Below are positions 57,240 through 64,000 of a stretch of 64,000 nucleotides of DNA, piece after piece. Source of the DNA: Noviherbaspirillum saxi (GTDB lineage: Bacteria; Pseudomonadota; Gammaproteobacteria; Burkholderiales; Burkholderiaceae_D); the NCBI RefSeq assembly GCF_003591035.1, contig NZ_QYUO01000001.1, positions 868,001 to 932,000 of the forward strand. The letters are read 5' to 3'. Under the pieces are notes generated by a model. That model was not told where the DNA came from. It saw nothing but the letters and a program-made list of their open reading frames with translations, and did not search any database. A program made the translations under genes and the position numbers. The first letter of the stretch is position 1, and each line of letters begins with the position of its first letter.

Positions 57240-57427
57240 GATCTCTGCATATCTGCATGCGGCCACGTAGAAGGCCGCAATGCCTGTAAATTCATGCTAG
57301 TACCATCCACGCAAAAATAAAGCAGGTCGAGGGGTAAAGAGTGTAACAAGGCTTAACTTTTAGATAAGCCGACTGGCATTCATCTACGACGGCGTTTGGG
57401 TGATTCATCGGAGCATTCAAAATCCCC

Positions 57428-57456
57428 CTTGAAAAAGTATGGAATACCCTCATGTA
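57428..57456 (+). promoter_or_regulatory. Sigma32 (heat-shock) promoter of grpE
   Basis: CTTGAA at 57428-57433 and CCTCATGTA at 57448-57456 match the sigma32 consensus CTTGAAA-N11-16-CCCCATNT. It lies 47 bases before the grpE start. Confidence 0.78.
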
Positions 57457-57502
57457 GTAAGGCAATTATCGCTAAGTCATTGATTGTTGGAGATTTTTTG
57501 TG

Positions 57503-58048
57503 ATGCAAGATCAAGAGAAAATGCAAGAACAGGTGGAACAGTCCACTCAGCCGCAAGAAACCGTGGCAACAGAAGCGCCGGCTCCGCAGGTCGACAATTC
57601 GCTGAATGAAAAGCTGGCCGCCGCGGAAGCCAAGGTTGCCGAGCTTCAGGATGCTTTTCTGAGAGCCAAGGCGGATACGGAAAATATCCGTCGCCGTGCG
57701 CAGGAAGATATCGCCAAGGCGCACAAGTTCGCGATCGAGAGCTTTGCTGAAGCGCTGGTGCCAGTGAAGGACAGCCTTGAAATGGCGTTGAAACTGGAAA
57801 CGCCGGCGGTAGAGTCGCTCAAGGAAGGCGTTGAAATGACGCTGAAACAGTTGTCGGCCGCCTTTGAGCGTAATCGCTTGCTCGAAATCAACCCGATGGC
57901 GGGCGACAAACTCGACCCGATGAAGCATCAGGCTATTTCCATGGTTCCTGCGGAGCAGGACGCCAATACGATCGTCAGCGTACTGCAAAAAGGCTACATG
58001 ATTTCGGATCGTTTGCTGCGCCCTGCACTGGTCACGGTAGCGCAGTAA
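57503..58048 (+). CDS. grpE: Nucleotide exchange factor GrpE
   Basis: This co-chaperone releases ADP from DnaK. The protein has 181 residues from the ATG at 57503 (a GTG at 57500 adds one residue). An acidic/Gln-rich N-terminus is followed by a long coiled coil ([55 protein letters not shown]). The beta-wing domain has [37 protein letters not shown] and [25 protein letters not shown] lies 10 bases before the ATG. A sigma32 promoter precedes it; dnaK follows with its own. Confidence 0.95.
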   Translation: MQDQEKMQEQVEQSTQPQETVATEAPAPQVDNSLNEKLAAAEAKVAELQDAFLRAKADTENIRRRAQEDIAKAHKFAIESFAEALVPVKDSLEMALKLETPAVESLKEGVEMTLKQLSAAFERNRLLEINPMAGDKLDPMKHQAISMVPAEQDANTIVSVLQKGYMISDRLLRPALVTVAQ

Positions 58049-58129
58049 GCGACCAGGCATCAGGGCCTGAAAGATGGCCAAAAGCGTCTGAGCAGCCGCA
58101 AAAAAATGAAAAACCGGCGGCAAAAAGTC

Positions 58130-58158
58130 TTGAAACAGGCGCTTTGTTCCACATATTC
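58130..58158 (+). promoter_or_regulatory. Second sigma32 promoter, upstream of dnaK
   Basis: CTTGAAA at 58130-58136, a 13-base spacer and CCACATATT at 58150-58158 match the heat-shock consensus. It lies 38 bases before the dnaK start, so dnaK can be induced separately from grpE. Confidence 0.78.
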
Positions 58159-58195
58159 AACGCATTAGAAATCCAGATTTTTAAAAGGACAGATT

Positions 58196-60142
58196 ATGGG
58201 CAAGATCATTGGCATTGACTTGGGTACGACCAATTCCTGCGTCTCCGTCATGGAAGGCGGTACCTGGAAAGTCATCGAGAATTCCGAAGGTTCACGCACC
58301 ACGCCATCCGTGGTTGCTTATCAGGATGACGGCGAGATCCTCGTCGGTGCGCCGGCCAAGCGCCAGGCCGTCACCAATCCGACCAATACCCTTTACGCAG
58401 TCAAGCGTCTGATCGGTCGCAAGTTCGACGAAAAAGAAGTGCAGAAGGACATCAACCTGATGCCTTACAAGATCGTCAAGGCAGACAACGGCGACGCCTG
58501 GGTGGAGGTACGCGACAAGAAGCTCGCGGCGCAGCAGGTTTCCGCAGAAATTCTGCGCAAGATGAAGAAGACTGCCGAAGACTATCTGGGCGAAGAAGTC
58601 ACCGAAGCCGTGATCACCGTGCCGGCTTACTTCAACGATGCGCAGCGCCAGGCGACCAAGGACGCCGGCCGCATTGCGGGCCTCGACGTCAAGCGCATCA
58701 TCAATGAGCCGACTGCGGCTGCGCTGGCTTTCGGTCTCGACAAGAGCGGCAAGGGCGACCGCAAGATCGCCGTGTACGACCTCGGCGGCGGTACCTTCGA
58801 TATCTCCATCATCGAGATCGCGGACGTCGACGGTGAAATGCAGTTCGAAGTGCTGTCGACCAATGGCGACACCTTCCTCGGCGGCGAAGACTTCGACCAG
58901 CGCATCATCGATTACATCATCGACGAATTCAAGAAAATCAACGGCCTCGACCTGTCGAAGGACGCGATCGCGCTGCAGCGTATCAAGGCTTCCGCCGAGC
59001 GCGCGAAGATCGAGCTGTCTTCTTCGCAGCAGACTGAAATCAACGAGCCCTACATCGCAATGGTCAGCGGCGCACCCGTGCACCTGAACATGAAGATCAC
59101 GCGTGCCAAGCTCGAATCGCTGGTCGAAGAATTGATCACCCGCACCATCGATCCTTGCCGCATCGCGATCAAGGATGCCGGCGTCAAGGTTTCCGACATT
59201 CAGGACGTGATCCTGGTGGGCGGCATGACCCGTATGCCGAAAGTGCAGGAAAAGGTCAAGGAATTCTTCGGCAAGGATCCGCGCAAGGACGTCAACCCGG
59301 ACGAAGCCGTCGCTGTCGGCGCGGCGATCCAGGGTTCCGTTCTGTCGGGCGATCGCAAGGACTTGCTGTTGCTGGACGTGACTCCGCTGTCGCTCGGTAT
59401 TGAGACACTGGGCGGCGTGATGACCAAGATGATCCAGAAAAACACCACGATCCCGACCAAGTTCAGCCAGGTGTTCTCGACTGCCGACGACAACCAGCCG
59501 GCCGTGACAATCAAGGTGTACCAGGGCGAGCGCGAAATCGCGACCGGCAACAAGCTGTTGGGCGAATTCAACCTCGAAGGCATCCCGCCGGCACCGCGCG
59601 GCATTCCGCAGATCGAAGTGACGTTTGACATTGACGCCAACGGCATTCTGCACGTCGGTGCGAAGGACAAGGCATCGGGCAAGGAAAACAAGATCACCAT
59701 CAAGGCGAACTCCGGTCTGACCGAAGAGGAAATCCAGAAGATGGTGAAGGACGCCGAGCTTTACGCCGACGAAGACAGGAAGCTGAAGGAACTGGCCGAC
59801 GCGCGTAACCAGGGCGATGCGCTGGTACACTCGACCAAGAAGGCATTGACCGAGTACGGCGACAAGCTGGACGGCGGCGAAAAGGAAAAGATCGAAGCAG
59901 CGGTCAAGGATCTGGAAGAAGCCCTCAAGGGTAACGACAAGTCCGATATCGACGCCAAGGTCGCCGCCCTGTCGACTTCCGCCCAGAAGCTCGGTGAGAA
60001 GATGTATGCCGACGCGCAGGCGCAGCAGGCAGGCGCCGACGGTGCGGCAGGTGCAGCCGGCGCGGCGGGCGGTGCTTCCGAGTCCAAGGCCAAGGAAGAA
60101 GACGTGGTCGATGCCGACTTCAAGGAAGTCAAAGATAAATAA
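58196..60142 (+). CDS. dnaK: Chaperone DnaK (Hsp70)
   Basis: This ATP-driven folding chaperone has 648 residues. The nucleotide-binding domain starts [17 protein letters not shown], with phosphate loops [15 protein letters not shown] and [16 protein letters not shown]. The substrate domain starts after the linker [22 protein letters not shown]. The Ala/Gly-rich tail ends [15 protein letters not shown], the conserved bacterial C-terminus. It lies between grpE and dnaJ, with its own sigma32-type promoter and a terminator after it. Confidence 0.98.
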   Translation: MGKIIGIDLGTTNSCVSVMEGGTWKVIENSEGSRTTPSVVAYQDDGEILVGAPAKRQAVTNPTNTLYAVKRLIGRKFDEKEVQKDINLMPYKIVKADNGDAWVEVRDKKLAAQQVSAEILRKMKKTAEDYLGEEVTEAVITVPAYFNDAQRQATKDAGRIAGLDVKRIINEPTAAALAFGLDKSGKGDRKIAVYDLGGGTFDISIIEIADVDGEMQFEVLSTNGDTFLGGEDFDQRIIDYIIDEFKKINGLDLSKDAIALQRIKASAERAKIELSSSQQTEINEPYIAMVSGAPVHLNMKITRAKLESLVEELITRTIDPCRIAIKDAGVKVSDIQDVILVGGMTRMPKVQEKVKEFFGKDPRKDVNPDEAVAVGAAIQGSVLSGDRKDLLLLDVTPLSLGIETLGGVMTKMIQKNTTIPTKFSQVFSTADDNQPAVTIKVYQGEREIATGNKLLGEFNLEGIPPAPRGIPQIEVTFDIDANGILHVGAKDKASGKENKITIKANSGLTEEEIQKMVKDAELYADEDRKLKELADARNQGDALVHSTKKALTEYGDKLDGGEKEKIEAAVKDLEEALKGNDKSDIDAKVAALSTSAQKLGEKMYADAQAQQAGADGAAGAAGAAGGASESKAKEEDVVDADFKEVKDK

Positions 60143-60173
60143 CCCAGTCACGCGGCTCGCGCCGTGCTGACCC

Positions 60174-60216
60174 GCCGAGCCGAAGATCGCGCTGCGATTC
60201 TCGACTCGGCTTTTTT
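60174..60216 (+). terminator. Terminator between dnaK and dnaJ
   Basis: The outer stem GCCGAG / CTCGGC encloses an inner stem ATCGC / GCGAT and is followed directly by TTTTTT. It would reduce dnaJ transcription relative to dnaK. Confidence 0.72.
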
Positions 60217-60240
60217 GCTTAAATTCAGGATGCCGACAAC

Positions 60241-61371
60241 ATGGCAAAGCGCGATTTTTACGAGGTACTTGGTGTAGCGAAAAACGCCTCGGAAGATGAA
60301 ATCAAGAAGGCATATCGCAAGCTTGCGATGAAATACCATCCGGACCGCAACCCGGACAGCAAAGGTGCGGAAGATAAATTCAAGGAGGCGAAGGAAGCCT
60401 ACGAGATGCTTTCCGACGGCAGCAAGCGCGAGGCATACGACCGTTATGGTCATGCCGGCGTCGATCCCAACATGGGCGGCGGTGGCGCAGGCGCCGGATT
60501 CGGCGGCTTTGGCGACGCGTTCGGCGACATCTTCGGCGATATCTTCGGACAAGGTGCGCGTGGCGGTCGCAGCGCCGGACCGCAGGTCTATCGCGGTGCC
60601 GACCTGCGTTACAACCTCGAGATCTCGCTGGAACAGGCGGCACACGGCTATGACACGACCATTCGCGTACCGTCCTGGGACGGATGCGATACCTGTCACG
60701 GCTCGGGTGCCAAGCCGGGCACCTCGCCGACCACATGTACTACCTGTGGCGGCCAGGGTCAGGTGCGGATGCAGCAAGGCTTCTTCAGCATTCAGCAGAC
60801 TTGCCCGAAGTGCCATGGCACCGGCAAGATCATTCCTACCCCCTGCCCATCGTGCAGCGGCGCGGGACGCATCAAGCGCAACAAGACCCTGGAAGTAAAG
60901 ATCCCTGCCGGCATCGACGACGGCATGCGTATCCGTTCTTCCGGCAATGGCGAACCGGGCATGAACGGCGGTCCGCCGGGCGACCTGTATGTCGAAATCC
61001 GGATCAAGCAACACCCGGTATTCCAGCGCGATGGCGACGATCTGCATTGCGAGATTCCGGTGTCGTTCGCCAAGGCGGCGCTGGGCGGCGAAGTTGAAGT
61101 GCCTACATTGAATGGCAAGGCTTCGTTCACGCTTCCGGAAGGGACCCAGTCGGGCAAGACCTTCCGTTTGCGCAGCAAGGGTATCAAGGGAGTACGTTCG
61201 GGTTATGCGGGAGATCTGTTCTGCCACGTTGTGGTCGAAACTCCAGTCAAGCTCACGGATCGGCAGAAAGAGCTGTTGCAGGAGTTCGAGCAGCTGACCA
61301 ACGCAGGCGGTTCAAAGCACAGTCCGCAAAGCAAGTCATGGAAGGACAAGGTCAAGGAGTTCTTCGAATAA
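60241..61371 (+). CDS. dnaJ: Chaperone DnaJ (Hsp40)
   Basis: This co-chaperone delivers substrates to DnaK and stimulates its ATPase. The 376 residues have a J domain with the HPD motif (YHPDRNPDS, near residue 33), a Gly/Phe-rich linker ([22 protein letters not shown]) and four zinc repeats ([42 protein letters not shown]). The C-terminal substrate domains are intact. It is the third gene of the grpE-dnaK-dnaJ set but separated from dnaK by a terminator. Confidence 0.97.
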   Translation: MAKRDFYEVLGVAKNASEDEIKKAYRKLAMKYHPDRNPDSKGAEDKFKEAKEAYEMLSDGSKREAYDRYGHAGVDPNMGGGGAGAGFGGFGDAFGDIFGDIFGQGARGGRSAGPQVYRGADLRYNLEISLEQAAHGYDTTIRVPSWDGCDTCHGSGAKPGTSPTTCTTCGGQGQVRMQQGFFSIQQTCPKCHGTGKIIPTPCPSCSGAGRIKRNKTLEVKIPAGIDDGMRIRSSGNGEPGMNGGPPGDLYVEIRIKQHPVFQRDGDDLHCEIPVSFAKAALGGEVEVPTLNGKASFTLPEGTQSGKTFRLRSKGIKGVRSGYAGDLFCHVVVETPVKLTDRQKELLQEFEQLTNAGGSKHSPQSKSWKDKVKEFFE

Positions 61372-61422
61372 GAGACGCCGCGCAAGCGTTTTGTGCGGTT
61401 TCCATCCAGCTCCATCAAGAAA

Positions 61423-61454
61423 GCCGCCGTCCCTTATGGGCCGGCGGCTTTTTT
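61423..61454 (+). terminator. Intrinsic terminator after dnaJ
   Basis: A stem GCCGCC / GGCGGC with inner TCCC/GGG pairing is followed by TTTTTT, 51 bases after the dnaJ stop. Confidence 0.82.
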
Positions 61455-61581
61455 CATGAAAATTCGTGAAAACATGAATAAAAGAAACGGTTATTAGAGG
61501 TACGTCTCTATTTTTTCTCCGGATAATAAAACGCTCGTTCGTTCTTTTATGTGCCTACCCACATTCTTTCCCGGAGTAGAT

Positions 61582-62199
61582 ATGAAATCTGGCTTTTGCA
61601 TTACCCGCGCACTTGCCGCCGTCGGCATCGCTGCCGCCATGATGTCAAACTCTTCTGCAATGGAAGTCGGCGGAATCAAACTCGATGACAGCGTGCGCCT
61701 TGCGAACCAGGATCTCAAGCTCAACGGTGCCGGCATTCGCTACAAGGCAATCTTCAAGGTATATGTTGCCGGTCTCTATCTCCCGGAAAAGAAAACATCG
61801 GTGCCCGACGTCCTTTCCGCGCCGGGCGCAAAACGGGTGACCATTGTCATGTTGCGCGACGTGAGCAACGAAGAACTGGGGCGCGGCTTCATGACCGGAA
61901 TCAATCAGAACAGCGACAGGGCCGAAAAAACAAAATTCATCGGCCAGTTGCAGAAATTCGGCGAAATCTTCGCTTCCATCCCCGAACTGAAGAAGGGCGA
62001 CGTACTGACCACCGACTGGATTCCGGGCAACGGCACGGTCATTCATGTCAATGGCAAGAAAGTGTCCGACGTGCTGCCCGATCCCACGTTCTACAATGCC
62101 TTGCTCAAGATCTGGCTGGGCGACAAGCCGGTTGACGCTGGACTGAAGCCTGCCATGCTTGGCGAAAAGCCGGAACAGTCGCAGCGCGGCAATAGCTGA
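61582..62199 (+). CDS. Chalcone isomerase-like periplasmic protein
   Basis: This 205-residue protein has a signal peptide ending near NSSA (about residue 27). The chalcone-isomerase-like fold pattern follows: MEVGGIKLDDSVRLANQDLKLNGAGIRYKAIFKVYVAGLYLPEK, VTIVMLRDVSNEELGRGFMTGINQN and TDWIPGNGTVIHVNGKKVSDVLPDPTFYNALLKIWLGDKPVDAGLKPAML. Bacterial members have no known flavonoid substrate; their role is unknown. GGAG seven bases before the ATG at 61582 decides the start over an ATG 11 codons upstream. It stands alone between terminators. Confidence 0.86.
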   Translation: MKSGFCITRALAAVGIAAAMMSNSSAMEVGGIKLDDSVRLANQDLKLNGAGIRYKAIFKVYVAGLYLPEKKTSVPDVLSAPGAKRVTIVMLRDVSNEELGRGFMTGINQNSDRAEKTKFIGQLQKFGEIFASIPELKKGDVLTTDWIPGNGTVIHVNGKKVSDVLPDPTFYNALLKIWLGDKPVDAGLKPAMLGEKPEQSQRGNS

Positions 62200-62542
62200 C
62201 ACGATCTGAGCGCCGCCTTCCCATACCGCGTTCAACAGGCGCTTCATCCTGCCTTGCGATGGCCGCTTTCTGCGGCCATCAAGTTTGCATCTGTATAATT
62301 CCATCTGCGCATGGCGATTTCGCCTGCGCACTTCATCGGCCTCCCTACAGACCTTGATCGACGCGCCCTGATGGTCAGCGTAGTGATCGCGCATGGACGG
62401 GAGCGCCAGGATCGACGCGATGACAGCCCTGCCGATATACGCCAACATGGTGATGGTGCGCAATCGACCGTGCAGATTATTTCTGTACGCGTCCTTGCAT
62501 ACCGCTTGGCTGCGCGCTCATTGAACCTCTGGACAAGGCATC
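62200..62542 (+). other. Intergenic stretch: hairpin and TATAAT, no supported gene
   Basis: These 343 bases hold a 9-bp hairpin (GATGGCCGC / GCGGCCATC at 62258-62280, no T tract) that probably ends the chalcone-isomerase-like transcript. A perfect TATAAT at 62294-62299 has no good -35. Several frames are open across the rest, but none resembles a known protein. If the TATAAT is used, the carbonic anhydrase mRNA has a leader of about 240 bases. Confidence 0.5.
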
Positions 62543-63214
62543 ATGACGACACCGAACGACAACTCACTGGAACACCTGTTCCGCAACAACCGCAACTGGG
62601 CAGCGTCCATCGTGGCGAAAGACCCCGATTTTTTCAAAAAGCTTGTAGCCCAGCAATCGCCGGAATACTTGTGGATAGGCTGCGCCGACAGCCGTGTCCC
62701 GGCAAATGAAATCGTCGGGCTGCTGCCGGGCGAACTGTTCGTGCATCGGAACGTGGCCAATGTGGTCGTGCATACCGATCTGAACTGCCTGTCGGTACTG
62801 CAATTCGCGATCGATGTGTTACGCGTCAAGCACATCATCGTCAACGGCCATTACGGCTGCTCCGGCGTGCATGCCGCGCTGGCGCGCCGGCGCATCGGAC
62901 TGGCCGACAACTGGCTGCGCCATGTGCAGGACGTGCATCAGAAGCACGAACGCTATCTCGGCGAAACGCTGCCGACCAAGGTGCGTCAGGACCGTCTATG
63001 CGAATTGAATGTGCTGGAACAGGTGGCCAACGTATGCCAGACCACCATTGTTCAGGATGCATGGGAGCGCGGCCAGCCCTTGTCCGTCCATAGCTGGATC
63101 TATGGCTTGCATGACGGGCTCGCGCGCGATCTCGGTTTGACTATCAGTAACGCGGATGAGCTTGCTGCCAAGCTGCCGGCTTGTTTGGCACGCTACGAAA
63201 ATCCTTCTGAATGA
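62543..63214 (+). CDS. can: Carbonic anhydrase, beta class
   Basis: This zinc enzyme interconverts CO2 and bicarbonate. The 223 residues match E. coli Can: LFRNNRNWAASIVAKDPDFFKKLVAQQSPEYLWIGCADSRVPANEIVGLLPGELFVHRNVANVV, with zinc ligand Cys and the Asp-Arg pair in CADSRV. The second ligand pair is in VNGHYGCSGV. The C-terminal SVHSWIYGLHDGLARDLG is also typical. No partner gene is adjacent; it is convergent with panB. Confidence 0.95.
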   Translation: MTTPNDNSLEHLFRNNRNWAASIVAKDPDFFKKLVAQQSPEYLWIGCADSRVPANEIVGLLPGELFVHRNVANVVVHTDLNCLSVLQFAIDVLRVKHIIVNGHYGCSGVHAALARRRIGLADNWLRHVQDVHQKHERYLGETLPTKVRQDRLCELNVLEQVANVCQTTIVQDAWERGQPLSVHSWIYGLHDGLARDLGLTISNADELAAKLPACLARYENPSE

Positions 63215-63226
63215 CTATCCGACCTT

Positions 63227-63269
63227 GATCCGGTCGCGGCCATATCAGCATACGGCCGGATCTTTGCTT
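63227..63269 (+). terminator. Terminator-like hairpin between can and panB
   Basis: A stem GATCCGG / CCGGATC encloses a 22-base loop that can pair further (CGGCC-type), followed by TTTGCTT. It lies between two convergent genes. Confidence 0.55.
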
Positions 63270-63281
63270 CAAACACCGCCT

Positions 63282-64000
63282 TCAGAAACAATGCTCTGCG
63301 GCAGGGAATGATCGATCCTTGACCGCAGCGATATAGCCACGCACCGCTGCCTCGATGCTGGTCTGTCCATCCATGAAGTTTTTCACGAAGCGCGCCTTGC
63401 GTCCGGGGAAAACGCCGAGCATGTCGTGCATGACCAGTACCTGACCCGAGCAGTCGACACCCGCACCGATGCCTATGGTGGGCATGGCCAGCAACTCAGT
63501 CACTTCCTTGCCCAGTGCGCTGGGAATGGCTTCCAGCACCAGGATCGATGCTCCCGCTTCCTGCAGCGCGAGCGCATCCGCCTTCAGCTTTTCCGCACCT
63601 TCAGCCGTCTTGCCCTGCACCTTGAACCCGCCCAGCTGATGCACCGATTGCGGAGTAAGACCAAGATGCGCGCAGACCGGCACCGCGCGCTCGGTCAGAA
63701 AACGCACCGTATCGACCAGCCAGGCGCCGCCTTCCAGCTTGACCATCTGGGCGCCGGCCTGCATCAGCTTGACGGCATTGTCGAATGCCGTCTCAGGCGT
63801 TGCATACGTGCCGAACGGCATGTCGGCAATCAGCAACGCGTGCTTGTTGCCACGGGCAACCGATGCCGTATGGTAGGCGATGTCGGCCAGCGTAACGGGC
63901 AGGGTGGAACTATGTCCCTGGCAGACGTTGCCAAGCGAGTCGCCCACGAGCAGCGCATCCACGCCGCAACGGTCCATCAATGCCGCAAAGCTGGCGTCGT
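63282..64000 (-). CDS. panB: 3-methyl-2-oxobutanoate hydroxymethyltransferase (partial)
   Basis: This is the first enzyme of pantothenate synthesis. The gene runs off the right edge, so the first residues are missing; about 239 of an expected 270 or so are present. The visible part has [42 protein letters not shown], the Mg-binding VADMPFG-like IADMPFGTY, the catalytic Glu region [21 protein letters not shown] and [22 protein letters not shown]. The frame is open to base 64000 without a stop. Confidence 0.95.
   Translation of the reverse strand, partial: DASFAALMDRCGVDALLVGDSLGNVCQGHSSTLPVTLADIAYHTASVARGNKHALLIADMPFGTYATPETAFDNAVKLMQAGAQMVKLEGGAWLVDTVRFLTERAVPVCAHLGLTPQSVHQLGGFKVQGKTAEGAEKLKADALALQEAGASILVLEAIPSALGKEVTELLAMPTIGIGAGVDCSGQVLVMHDMLGVFPGRKARFVKNFMDGQTSIEAAVRGYIAAVKDRSFPAAEHCF

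Noticed and set aside
57025..58195. CIRCE element near grpE/dnaK
   Set aside because: Looked for TTAGCACTC and GAGTGCTAA halves around grpE, dnaK and dnaJ; only partial chance matches (such as CTAACACTC near 53137) without a partner half.
58292..60247. 651-codon open frame opposite dnaK
   Set aside because: Same reason: complementary to highly biased dnaK codons, with no recognisable domain and no ribosome site.

Overview
The window looks like chromosome of a betaproteobacterium, most likely an Oxalobacteraceae relative (Herminiimonas/Herbaspirillum-like). The basis is gene content and order (hrcA, nadK, recN, hemH, grpE-dnaK-dnaJ; leuS-lptE-holA; pcm-rhodanese-tolC; a separate tonB-exbB-exbD set), a tRNA-Gly gene with encoded CCA, E. 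coli-like sigma70 and sigma32 promoter motifs, and moderately GC-rich coding DNA. No database search was possible, so the family-level placement is inference.

Region 1 (1-20.5 kb) is about the envelope and export. It holds waaA (Kdo transferase) and a complete AcrAB-OprM-type RND pump with a divergent TetR repressor and a near-canonical AcrR operator. Next comes a three-gene overlapping operon of TonB-dependent receptor, YfiR-like periplasmic protein and CHASE8-GGDEF-EAL enzyme. It is followed by tolC, a rhodanese, pcm, and a second RND pump with its own TetR but no outer-membrane component.

Region 2 (20.6-29.8 kb) has a YkgJ-like protein, a DUF1439 lipoprotein, uppP and recQ. After these lies a gluconate-type module: a LacI-family repressor, a palindromic operator, gluconokinase and a three-component TRAP transporter. 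trmB follows.

Region 3 (29.8-35.3 kb) starts at tRNA-Gly(CCC) and looks accessory. It contains a secreted LprI-MliC lysozyme-inhibitor fusion, a META-domain lipoprotein, a small membrane protein, a decayed LysR gene, an Rrf2-like regulator and a predicted Na+/H+ antiporter, with looser spacing and AT-richer gaps.

Region 4 (35.5-50.4 kb) is mostly housekeeping and on the minus strand: gabD, a WYL regulator, a VOC protein, an RlmL-type methyltransferase, an HCCA isomerase-like protein, hemJ, proA, holA, lptE, leuS, an orphan barstar, exbD-exbB-tonB, dapB and bamE. Two long intergenic inverted repeats flank the hemJ-proA pair.

Region 5 (50.4-64 kb) has fur, a PilZ protein, hrcA, a HAD hydrolase, nadK, recN, hemH, a possible 30-residue membrane peptide, grpE-dnaK-dnaJ with two sigma32-type promoters, a chalcone-isomerase-like protein, a beta carbonic anhydrase and the C-terminal part of panB.

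No CRISPR array, transposase, integrase or rRNA was seen. The most promising targets are the TonB receptor/YfiR/c-di-GMP operon, the LprI-MliC fusion in the tRNA-adjacent region, the orphan barstar behind exbD, and the 161-bp inverted-repeat element after hemJ.
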